Assembly (NCBI RefSeq): GCF_024347095.1
Contig: NZ_AP024903.1
Span: 806,001 to 870,000, forward strand
Source: Vibrio rhizosphaerae
GTDB taxonomy: Bacteria; Pseudomonadota; Gammaproteobacteria; Enterobacterales; Vibrionaceae
Reading direction: 5' to 3'
DNA length: 64,000 nt
The position numbers and the translations under genes were made by a program. Every line of letters begins with the position of its first letter. Within the stretch, counting starts at the first letter, position 1. The notes under the pieces are model-generated. The model ran no database searches, was not told the origin of the DNA, and worked only from the letters and a program-made list of their open reading frames with translations. Positions 58,001-64,000 of this stretch are shown here, one piece after another.

Positions 58001-60052
58001 TCTGAAGTGAATGTCGCATGTGTGTGTCAGTCGACGACCCGTGGCATATCAGCCAACATGTCAATTTATGACATTGCAGGTCAATTATTAGTTAATATTG
58101 TTGGGTTGAACTGCGTGTGGGTGAATCGCCAAAGTCTAGGTTTGCAAGCCATTCCGAGCAGTACACCGGAGATTTATCGTCCCGATTGGATGGCATCTGA
58201 GGTATCAGCTGAGCTTTTATCACTTGTCTCACTCAAAGAACAAATCCCTGCTTGGTTGGTACTTACTGATGATAATGGTCAGGGGCAGGCAATTATCGAT
58301 GTGCTGACCTCGGCAGGGATGCGAGTTGAAGTGCTGCAATGGGAGAAGGCTCAGAAGCCATCCATATTTACCAGACAGTTAATGAATTTCTCGACATCAC
58401 AAGAGACACCATTTGGACTCGTTCATAGTTGGTGGTTAACTCAACCGACTAATGGTGCTCATGCTAGGGGGCGGTATGAACTTGATTTAGCTGTGGCTCA
58501 GTTTGTAGCCTCAACAGATACAGAGCGTTTATCGCGGGCTATTTTCCTAACATCACATGCCTATCCGGTTTTGAAAACTGACGAGATGGATGTTGACCAA
58601 GGTGCGGGGCTTTGGGGGTTGGTGAATACACTACGAGCCGAAGTCGCTACGCATGAACTCACCCTTGTTGATGTTGCACCGACACAAACTGAGGAAGAAG
58701 CACGTCGTCAGGCTGAGCAAATTTTGCTGACGTCTAATGCGACACTCAAGGCTACAGAAGCCACGGATTGGCCTGAACATTTTGCGTTACGACAGGGCGC
58801 TTTATTTCAACGTGTGCTTCAACCAGTAACAAGCTCGACTGAATCTATCAGAATCTCGGGTGATGCCAGCTATATTGTCACCGGTGGGCTCGGGGGAATT
58901 GGGCAATACATTACTACATTTCTTCATAAAGAAGGCGCAGGGCAGATTGTACTGTTGGGACGGTCATTTCCTGAAGAATTACCCATTTGGGTGCAACACC
59001 TTAATCAAAAACGTCAAGCGATTATTCTGCTTCGCTGTGATGTGACAGAGCCGCACGATATTACCAATGTGATGAAGCAGTTAGAGCAAGGTCCCACGGT
59101 CCGAGGACTGATTCACGCAGCCGGAGTTGTGGAAGATGCGTTGCTCGTCAATCAGACTCAGGAAATGCTTTCTCGGGTTTATGCCCCTAAGGTTGAGGGG
59201 ACGAAACATCTTGTGGATGCGTTTGCAACAGAGTCTCTTGATTTCGTTTGGTTATTCTCTTCTATCGTCGGTATTTTGGGGGCTGTAGGGCAGGCGAATT
59301 ATGCAACAGCCAATGCGGTGATGGACAGTTATGCGCATTATCTACGGCAACAAGGTATTAGGGCAACATCGATTAACTGGGGCCCCTGGAAAGAGACGGG
59401 AATGCTGTCTGATTTGTCTCAGATGGCGCTAGAGCGTGCGAGTTATTTTATGACGGGGATTGATCCGAGCGCTTGTAGTGATGATTTGTTTACTGCTTTG
59501 CTCAATTCGGATGAAGCACAATGTTGTGTTGTTCAGTGGCATATTGAACACATCAATCAGGAAAAATATCTGCCGCAAATTTTGTCTTCATTGCGTACCC
59601 AACCGATACAAGAGCAGGTCTCTGTCTCGTTGGCATCGGTTTTAGAAGGGGCATTAGGTGAAGAACAGGTGTTACGTACCCGTCGTTTTGTGGCAGAAAA
59701 AATCGCCCAATTAACGGGTCTATCTCCCGACGTGATTGAACCGTCCAAACCGTTCTCTGATTATGGTGTTACTTCCATTGTTAGTGTTGAACTCAGTTCA
59801 ATGTTAACCACCAGTGTCGGTGCAACTTTTGCGACGACCATGATGTTTGACTATCCAACGCTCAGTTTGTTGGCGGAATACGTATTGGAACGGAGTGCGT
59901 TGAGAGACCAGAGCAATGATAGTGTTCCCATCAATGATGACAGTTTGTCCCATGAATCTTTCTTTGAGATAGACAAGGATTTAGATGAAATCGAGAATCT
60001 TGATGACGAACTACTTACTGCTTTATTGAGTGAGGAGATAGATGATGAGTGA
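52094..60052 (+). CDS. Type I PKS: methyltransferase-GNAT-ACP loading module plus KS-AT-DH-KR-ACP
   Basis: 2652 residues. 1-490: AprA/GphF-like methyltransferase region with a winged-helix N-terminus and the SAM motif DMGCGDG at 280-286. 505-665: GNAT-like domain (RPFVLDDMPAVLAIDRACWP). ACP1 at about 715-785 with Ser750. KS at 835-1260 with Cys1004, His1139 and His1179. AT at about 1358-1650 with Ser1450 in GHSVGE and AFHS, which indicates malonyl-CoA. DH at about 1750-2010 with His1760 and Asp1932 in DGCFQ; its H-x3-G-x4-P motif has Ser for Gly. Reductive KR at about 2256-2435 (TGGLGGIG, Ser2390, Tyr2403, Asp2348, predicted B-type). ACP2 at about 2530-2602 with Ser2561. An acidic tail (2603-2652) is a likely docking segment. 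The loading module would form a methylated, decarboxylated short acyl starter. Confidence 0.9.
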   Translation: MLEVVNTYLHGYAAIPMLMVCQETGIMTALEKGPVSVQEITKELSANIGYSRLIFRTLNALGYVTTTDREKYTLSPDTNHDWRLPDTMIEVYKIDFYDYFLNGTHKNKVRAWLDLSVDDWGKTDKETQQLMDGVIMVPFLLALAELGLGQDENIQSSLLEQYIHESIWSDVQYFLTRKNLLEEDKLVLNQAGWHLCNRALTMATMVSYRPMLLNFKELLCGDPKQVFDRDELGHEVHVDRSLNVIGSGFQHGKYFFDLAEFIVEIFNRTPVSEQPNYIVDMGCGDGALLKTLYEEITKNSLRGQYLEQYPLLLVGADYNEKSLLESAKTLDGFPHLLLPGDIGKPQDLMTDLRSYGITDVDQIIHVRSFLDHDRPINIEAAPTDMIPRDDHILVNGRGDWIDSDTVFKDLCEYLTRWSSILGKHGLILLEVFSLPISLTREYFNQTESFHFDFYHAMSGQVLVDAGMFHQALACAGLYPNRETLSRYPKTTPFSRIVLQQLLPKQVIVRPFVLDDMPAVLAIDRACWPEHMRLSTTEIERRHRTFPKGQLVVEYEGRVVSVLYSQRIDEIEPIFSLGYANYLNAHNNDGRYWQLLGLSSDPDYQFLSLGDHLLEHTLDLASLTPKVEAVYGVTRCVAYAQQSVPLEEYIFKKDAQGYPIEPLLRFHFSHGASIEGLVPETRPEDEENEGAGVLIRYDLSKRFQRPNQTQPRATRDIERAITIVSDCIRQIMKTPSDFRDDLPLKELGLDSMGLMELRLLLNRAFGIEFEPAYFFNYPTAVAIADYIDKLNKSYVQPEAELSHASLVGRQAVPNRVSVSDVGRSDSEVQSSQETDVAIVGMSLRFPQGIETLEEFWSVLTQGECVISERPETRWREFQSELETLDTRWQHIHRGGFLKDIDKFDAEFFHITPAEAASLDPQQRILLELAWEAFENAGMDVEQFASHPVGIFLGAYTQDYQTLTLRQGVDAVDAYFGGSNALSTAAGRLAYFFDFRGPTLTLDTACSSSSSAIYTACQNLLEGNAEIALAGAINTMISPNLSLAYAKAGMLSVDGLCKTFDAEANGYVRSEGGAFLLLKRKADAIRDGDFIHAVIKSAALMQDGRTNGLTAPNGLAQEDVIRRAVQLSGYKAEDVSYIEAHGTGTYLGDPVEMQALRQVFCDGTARRNTLKVGSVKTNLGHTEAASGMAGIIKVALSMQHQWIPPHLHLQNMNTLMNIAQADIDVPTQGEFWEVTEGQPRLAGISSFGFSGSNTHIVLEEFHMPDSEQWHGRSPLPAVISAKSIQSLRQNILALLTYIDQHGATLNLAALSKTLTQGRTQHCYRISFPFDSLETLKTSLQAQLKNLSSENPPVTSSVQPRIAFMFTGQGAQYKGMASRLDRFSPVFHQHLSECAAFVQTYGEFDLFELLWGNDETLIHQPRYTQVALFCIEYSLSEMLRESGIEAEAVLGHSVGEYAAACYTKVISLETAIQLLFYRGKLMDEQTAMGKMVAVLAPLSDVECLVEGYELVSIAAKNGPSNQVISGDPEQIERIVQNAEQLKMKTFPLTVERAFHSPLMAPILEPFKAIAEPLTYQAPQSDLFSNLTGDRYTEVMDSQYWTDHISSPVNFEQSVRSLLKHGVDMVVEIGPRPILTNMGLLIDADKNTLWLSTLVDAENHNLASLFTRLSQSGVDIDWRFYPHESVTRLSDVPLYQFDRSKYWLTESSKEHALTSVSVDDSAEQDTRRDIDKETESQPQSATPNLVGIFPNRIEPKRDRDIWAHAIGSESLFPASGYIGLALEAGMCCLKRDGYVELRDMHLEQMLTLSDEQETYIQVRVSEGDSGNMLSIQLEAWQADQKAPRSLYARTAMKALTFGPEDAWEKEVTTVDLPLTSDAVMQGETFYKRISALGYAYRPPFQGIRNVRRAGNTLVTTLRFSNTTPNAGYAATPWSLDGCFQTILAVVIDDLEANHDQLLLPVIIEQFTWLSSLPSEVNVACVCQSTTRGISANMSIYDIAGQLLVNIVGLNCVWVNRQSLGLQAIPSSTPEIYRPDWMASEVSAELLSLVSLKEQIPAWLVLTDDNGQGQAIIDVLTSAGMRVEVLQWEKAQKPSIFTRQLMNFSTSQETPFGLVHSWWLTQPTNGAHARGRYELDLAVAQFVASTDTERLSRAIFLTSHAYPVLKTDEMDVDQGAGLWGLVNTLRAEVATHELTLVDVAPTQTEEEARRQAEQILLTSNATLKATEATDWPEHFALRQGALFQRVLQPVTSSTESIRISGDASYIVTGGLGGIGQYITTFLHKEGAGQIVLLGRSFPEELPIWVQHLNQKRQAIILLRCDVTEPHDITNVMKQLEQGPTVRGLIHAAGVVEDALLVNQTQEMLSRVYAPKVEGTKHLVDAFATESLDFVWLFSSIVGILGAVGQANYATANAVMDSYAHYLRQQGIRATSINWGPWKETGMLSDLSQMALERASYFMTGIDPSACSDDLFTALLNSDEAQCCVVQWHIEHINQEKYLPQILSSLRTQPIQEQVSVSLASVLEGALGEEQVLRTRRFVAEKIAQLTGLSPDVIEPSKPFSDYGVTSIVSVELSSMLTTSVGATFATTMMFDYPTLSLLAEYVLERSALRDQSNDSVPINDDSLSHESFFEIDKDLDEIENLDDELLTALLSEEIDDE

Positions 60053-63000
60053 ATCCAGTTCGTGGAAAGGGAGTTACCTAAAAAGACTGAATCAGTTGTC
60101 AAAAAATCAGTTGTTAGCTCTGGCACTTCGGCAGAGAGAACAACTACTTGATGTCAATCAGCAGGTTATGCAACCGGATGACACAGTTGCGATAGTTGGT
60201 ATTGGATGTCGATTTCCTGGCGGTGTGGTGGACACCGATAGCTATTGGAAACTCTTGTGTTCATCGGAAAGTGCAATCACTCAGATGACTGATGAACGAT
60301 GGCACATGCAGGGGATTTATGATCCCAATCCTGAGGTGGCTGGGAAAATTCATACACGTTCTGTCGGTTTGTTGGATCAGGTGGATAAGTTTGATGCGAG
60401 CTTCTTTTCTATTACGCCGCGTGAAGCTGAATCTATGGATCCACAGCAACGACTTTTGTTAGAGGTGACATGGGAAGCCATTGAAAATAGTGGTCATGCC
60501 TGTTCAGAATTTGAAGGAAAATCGGTTGGTTTGTTCATCGGGATGATGAATAAAGATTATCTTCACTTGAATGCGCCAGACATGATGGGTGTCAATGCAA
60601 AGCATTCCCCTTATTACGCATCTGGTGAAGCATTTAGTATTGGTGCTGGTCGGTTAGCATACATTCTAGGACTTCGCGGGCCGTGTATGACGTTGGATAC
60701 GGCGTGTTCTTCTTCTCTAGTGGGGGTGCATCTGGCGTGTCAAAGCTTGCTCAAGGATGAATGTGATTATGCAATCGCTGGTGGTAGTTCACTTATCCTT
60801 TCTCCAGAAGCGTCTATCGTCAGTTCTAATGCTCGTATGTTATCGCCAACAGGTCAATGCTGGACCTTTGATGAGAAAGCAGATGGTTATGTGCGCAGTG
60901 AAGGGTGTGCCGTTGTCGCACTCAAACGTTTGTCTGATGCCCTGGCAGATGGTGATCCAGTGGTGGCCACAATTGCAGCTACAGCTGTCAATCATAATGG
61001 GCGGAGTCAGGGATTAACTGCACCTAGTTCAACGGCACAAGCTGAGTTGATGCAAACTGCCCTCAAAAAAGCGCGGATTCAACCATCGCAAGTTCGTTTC
61101 ATTGAGGCGCATGGGACCGGTACGCCATTGGGTGATCCGATTGAGATGAATTCAATCCAGTCTGTTTATGGTCAGGAGCGGAGTGAAGATAATTCATTGA
61201 AAATTGGATCAGTGAAAGCATTGATTGGACATACCGAGGCGAGTGCGGGTGTTGCGGGGCTTATTAAACTGGCTTTATGTGTGTCAAAAAACAGAATCAT
61301 TCCACAGCGTAATTTCACTCGTTTAAATCCTCATATCCGATTACTGGATGGCGTAGAAATCGCGACAGAAACACAGTCATTTTCCCCTTCAGAATCCGAG
61401 TCTGAACCATTCCAATTGCACTATGGCGCTGTGAATTCTTTTGGTTTCAGTGGATCAAATGCGCACGCAATTGTGAGCAATGTACAGCTCACATCACCAA
61501 TAGTGACATGGCGAAGTCCACAACTGTTAACCATTTCCGCCGAAACTCCCAAAGCGCTGTTGGATTTGATGCTGCGTTATCGTGATTATATTTCCGATGA
61601 GAGCCTAGATTTACAGGCGTTAGCCTATACCAGTCAAGTGGGACGAGATCATTTCCCGGTACGGATCGCTTTGGATGGAGAGGCGCTAAGTACGCTAAGA
61701 GAATCTTTAGATAGGGCGATTTCCAGCTTTTCTCATGATAGATATGCGCCCAAAGTCGATCATGATGGTATTGTGTTGATTTTGAGTGATTTAGGGGAAG
61801 ATGCACAGAGACTACAACAGAAATTTTCTAAATCTAGCTCAGTTTTTGCTCAGCATTTCAAAACAATATTTGAAGCATCGTTTGCTGATACCCACGTTGA
61901 TTTACACGGTCTAATTGATTTAGATAAATATGCGCTAGGTAAAGAAGAAGCTTCTTATCTTGTGCTATGTGCCCTCTGCCAAACATTACGGACAGCGGGT
62001 GTTGCATTTACTGCGATTACTGGGACTGATTTGTGTAGTAAATTGGCTGCTGCCAGTGCTGTTGGCATGATTCAGCATCAGGATGGTTTGCGTTATCTCA
62101 GAGTATGTCTGCACAAAGAAGCAATGATAGGTTGGCAACTTGGCATCCCATCGGTTTCTCTGATTGATATATGGCATGGTGGGAACTGTTCAGCACTTTA
62201 TCAGGACATCGAAAGCTTCAGGGGTTGGTTAGAAGAGCCAAATCAAGGAACGCTGTTAAATAGCGGCGTAGATAGAAAAACGCTGTTTCTCAGTGTTACG
62301 GATGGTTTTCAAACAGCAGAAGGCTCATCAGTGCTTCCCCTATTGGGCGAGCATGAGGATGCAAAAGATTGGGACACTATTTGGGCTACCTTGTATGAAG
62401 CGGGTCTAAAACTTCATTGGGAAGGGCTATATAGTGGTACTCGTCCCCGACGTCTCGTGCTGCCCAATTATGTTTTTCAACGTCGCCATTATTGGCCTGA
62501 GAATGCCAAAACGAAACAATTACATGAAGTCAGTCCTGAAGATTGCCATCGATTTAAGGTGTTATGGCAAGAGGAAACAGTAACGCTGGCAGCCGTGTCT
62601 GACATTAAACCGTGTGTTATTCTGATTGAAGGGCCGATAGATGACTTACCGATGGAGAACTTACCATCAGAGGTAACGTTGGGGGTTCTGCCCAAAGGGT
62701 GGCAAGAAAGAGCTGTGATCGACACGGTATTGACTGAATACCATCTTGATCGTTCCACGCCTGTAGAGCTACTCGTCTGGTTTAGACCTCATGATAGCTT
62801 TTCTACGGGATGGCATAGTGACAGTCAGTCCCATGAAACCATCGTGACCGCGGTTGAACAACGTGCTAAAGCGTTATTAAACCTGACACAGGCGCTTCTA
62901 GAACGCACAAATTATAGTCAGTTCCGGTTTGGGGTTGTTACCGAAGGGGTTGAAAGTATTTCTGAGCGGACTGCAGTGAATGTGGTTGATGGGCTGGTCA

Positions 63001-64000
63001 ATGGATTTATACAGACGTTGTGCATGGAACAACCGCAGTTGCGTCCAAGGTGTATCGATCTGGATCCTAATAGCTTAGCGGCCGATAAATTCGCTCAGAT
63101 TGTGACTGTATTATACTCGAAGGATGATGAAAATCATTTGGCATTTCGTCAGGGACGCAGATATATTCATCGCTTGGCAAAAGCTGACCGAGTGCTCTCA
63201 AAATCGGTGACCGTACGTCATGATCGAGCCTACTTAATTACAGGGGGATTGGGTGGCATCGGGCTCTCGGTAGCGAGATGGTTATCCCGTGCCGGGGCTG
63301 GTCAAATATTGCTTGTGTCACGTCGAGGAAGTGAAGCGCCCGATGTCGCAGAGAGATTGGCGACGCTCAAACGGGAAAGAATGTCCGTGACACTGGTTCA
63401 GGCTGATGTGCAAGATTATGATGCCTTACGTGGTGCCGTTGAATCGTCAGCCAATTTTCCCTTAGCTGGTTTTATTCATAGTGCTGGTCAACTAGCCGAT
63501 GCATCATTACAGAATCTGACTCATACACAATTTCAACAAGTTTTTCAGTCAAAGGTTGTAGGGGCTTTGAATCTACATCGTCTCTCGCAAGAGATGGTGT
63601 CTGGCACTGATGTGGATTTATTCCTTTTATTTTCATCGATAGCCAGTTTGGTAGGGTCGGCAGGGCAGGCCAACTATACCAGTGCGAATGGGTTTACCGC
63701 TGCATTGGGGCGTTCGCGTCGTGCCGTCGGATTGCCCGCTACGGTCATACATTGGGGACCCTGGTCAGATGTTGGGATGGCAAGTGATGAACGATTAAAC
63801 CATAAGATCGAGCGCTCTGGTTTGGTTCTAATTGACCCCGATTTAGCGTTGTCCTCTATGCTAGATGCGTTGACCGAGCATCAGACAGAGTCAGTCATTG
63901 CTCAATTTAATTGGCCGCGTATCAATGCTTATTTGGCGGAACGAGTGCCACTGCCTCTATTATCTCAATTCACACAAACGACGCTTGAGGCTTCGCAGTC
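60045..64000 (+). CDS. Second type I PKS, KS-degenerate AT-KR, continuing beyond the window
   Basis: At least 1318 codons; no stop before the window end. The ATG at 60045 overlaps the upstream PKS stop by 8 bp, so the two are coupled. 1-45: helical docking segment (LKRLNQLSKNQLLALALRQR). KS at 48-475 with Cys221, His356 and His396 intact. About 490-805: an AT-derived region in which GHSxGE is replaced by GTDLCSK (Asp662 for the catalytic Ser) and the GQGxQ motif is lost. It ends at the normal post-AT linker (NYVFQRRHYWPE, about 807-818). About 825-1060: structural KR half. KR at 1062-1230 with TGGLGGIG and FSSIASLVGSAGQANY. No DH. An ACP is expected beyond 64000. Confidence 0.88.
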   Translation, partial: MSESSSWKGSYLKRLNQLSKNQLLALALRQREQLLDVNQQVMQPDDTVAIVGIGCRFPGGVVDTDSYWKLLCSSESAITQMTDERWHMQGIYDPNPEVAGKIHTRSVGLLDQVDKFDASFFSITPREAESMDPQQRLLLEVTWEAIENSGHACSEFEGKSVGLFIGMMNKDYLHLNAPDMMGVNAKHSPYYASGEAFSIGAGRLAYILGLRGPCMTLDTACSSSLVGVHLACQSLLKDECDYAIAGGSSLILSPEASIVSSNARMLSPTGQCWTFDEKADGYVRSEGCAVVALKRLSDALADGDPVVATIAATAVNHNGRSQGLTAPSSTAQAELMQTALKKARIQPSQVRFIEAHGTGTPLGDPIEMNSIQSVYGQERSEDNSLKIGSVKALIGHTEASAGVAGLIKLALCVSKNRIIPQRNFTRLNPHIRLLDGVEIATETQSFSPSESESEPFQLHYGAVNSFGFSGSNAHAIVSNVQLTSPIVTWRSPQLLTISAETPKALLDLMLRYRDYISDESLDLQALAYTSQVGRDHFPVRIALDGEALSTLRESLDRAISSFSHDRYAPKVDHDGIVLILSDLGEDAQRLQQKFSKSSSVFAQHFKTIFEASFADTHVDLHGLIDLDKYALGKEEASYLVLCALCQTLRTAGVAFTAITGTDLCSKLAAASAVGMIQHQDGLRYLRVCLHKEAMIGWQLGIPSVSLIDIWHGGNCSALYQDIESFRGWLEEPNQGTLLNSGVDRKTLFLSVTDGFQTAEGSSVLPLLGEHEDAKDWDTIWATLYEAGLKLHWEGLYSGTRPRRLVLPNYVFQRRHYWPENAKTKQLHEVSPEDCHRFKVLWQEETVTLAAVSDIKPCVILIEGPIDDLPMENLPSEVTLGVLPKGWQERAVIDTVLTEYHLDRSTPVELLVWFRPHDSFSTGWHSDSQSHETIVTAVEQRAKALLNLTQALLERTNYSQFRFGVVTEGVESISERTAVNVVDGLVNGFIQTLCMEQPQLRPRCIDLDPNSLAADKFAQIVTVLYSKDDENHLAFRQGRRYIHRLAKADRVLSKSVTVRHDRAYLITGGLGGIGLSVARWLSRAGAGQILLVSRRGSEAPDVAERLATLKRERMSVTLVQADVQDYDALRGAVESSANFPLAGFIHSAGQLADASLQNLTHTQFQQVFQSKVVGALNLHRLSQEMVSGTDVDLFLLFSSIASLVGSAGQANYTSANGFTAALGRSRRAVGLPATVIHWGPWSDVGMASDERLNHKIERSGLVLIDPDLALSSMLDALTEHQTESVIAQFNWPRINAYLAERVPLPLLSQFTQTTLEASQ

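Noticed and set aside
60045..64000. Trans-AT PKS that never had an AT
   Set aside because: AT-derived helices and the standard post-AT linker are still recognisable, so this is a decayed cis-AT module rather than a trans-AT architecture.

Overview
The window looks like a chromosomal segment of a Vibrio-like gammaproteobacterium. The reasons are the gene content (deoxyribose and L-ascorbate utilisation operons, SoxR, an E. coli-length dGTPase, several PTS systems), strong AAGGA-type ribosome binding sites, moderate GC, and repeated GGGGACAGACAC-type elements of the kind seen around REP-associated elements in marine gammaproteobacteria. The genus is an inference; no rRNA or other marker is present.

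Layout. 1-8.2 kb: small regulator/enzyme pairs (MFS exporter, LysR, two SDR dehydrogenases, an AraC regulator, a DUF4865 gene beside a broken carboxymuconolactone decarboxylase gene, and a divergent LysR). 8.3-13.5 kb: a complete 2-deoxyribose utilisation module (DeoR-type repressor and deoC leftward; deoK, deoP, deoX rightward) with DeoR-type operators in the divergent promoter. The module is bracketed by two direct copies of the last ~310 bp of the LysR gene; the second copy is decayed. 14.1-18.9 kb: LysE-type exporter, a winged-helix regulator, a chemoreceptor gene with a nonsense codon, soxR and a GNAT acetyltransferase. 19.0-26.8 kb: a tripartite RND efflux pump (outer membrane lipoprotein, pump, adaptor) divergent from an AdeRS-like two-component system. 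27-31 kb: an alanine/glycine:Na+ symporter, dgt and a small unknown gene. 31.3-39.0 kb: an L-ascorbate (ula) regulon: ulaAB fusion, ulaC, ulaF, a HAD phosphatase, ulaD and ulaE leftward, ulaR and ulaG rightward, with an FNR-type box between. 39.3-44.8 kb: an unusual PTS cluster with an ArgC-like protein lacking the catalytic Cys, a stand-alone IIB, an HPr-like/IIA protein lacking the HPr His, a YijO-like AraC regulator and a fused IIABC permease.

From about 44.9 kb the DNA becomes visibly AT-richer. An IS3-family transposase remnant is followed by a MATE exporter, two small leftward genes (one GIY-YIG), 0.85 kb of AT-rich DNA, and then a rightward type I polyketide synthase operon that runs off the window. 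It encodes a flavin-dependent halogenase-like protein, an Asp/Asn beta-hydroxylase-like protein, a type II thioesterase, a 2652-residue PKS with a loading module of the AprA/SxtA/GphF kind (methyltransferase-GNAT-ACP) fused to KS-AT-DH-KR-ACP, and a second PKS (KS, degenerate AT, KR) whose end is not in the window. I do not recognise this combination as a named pathway. It is the best candidate for an undescribed system here: a methylated/decarboxylated short-chain starter, one malonyl extension, a second module whose AT has lost its active serine, and tailoring by halogenation and/or hydroxylation. Several decayed genes (CMD, LysR copy, chemoreceptor, transposase) show ongoing gene loss.
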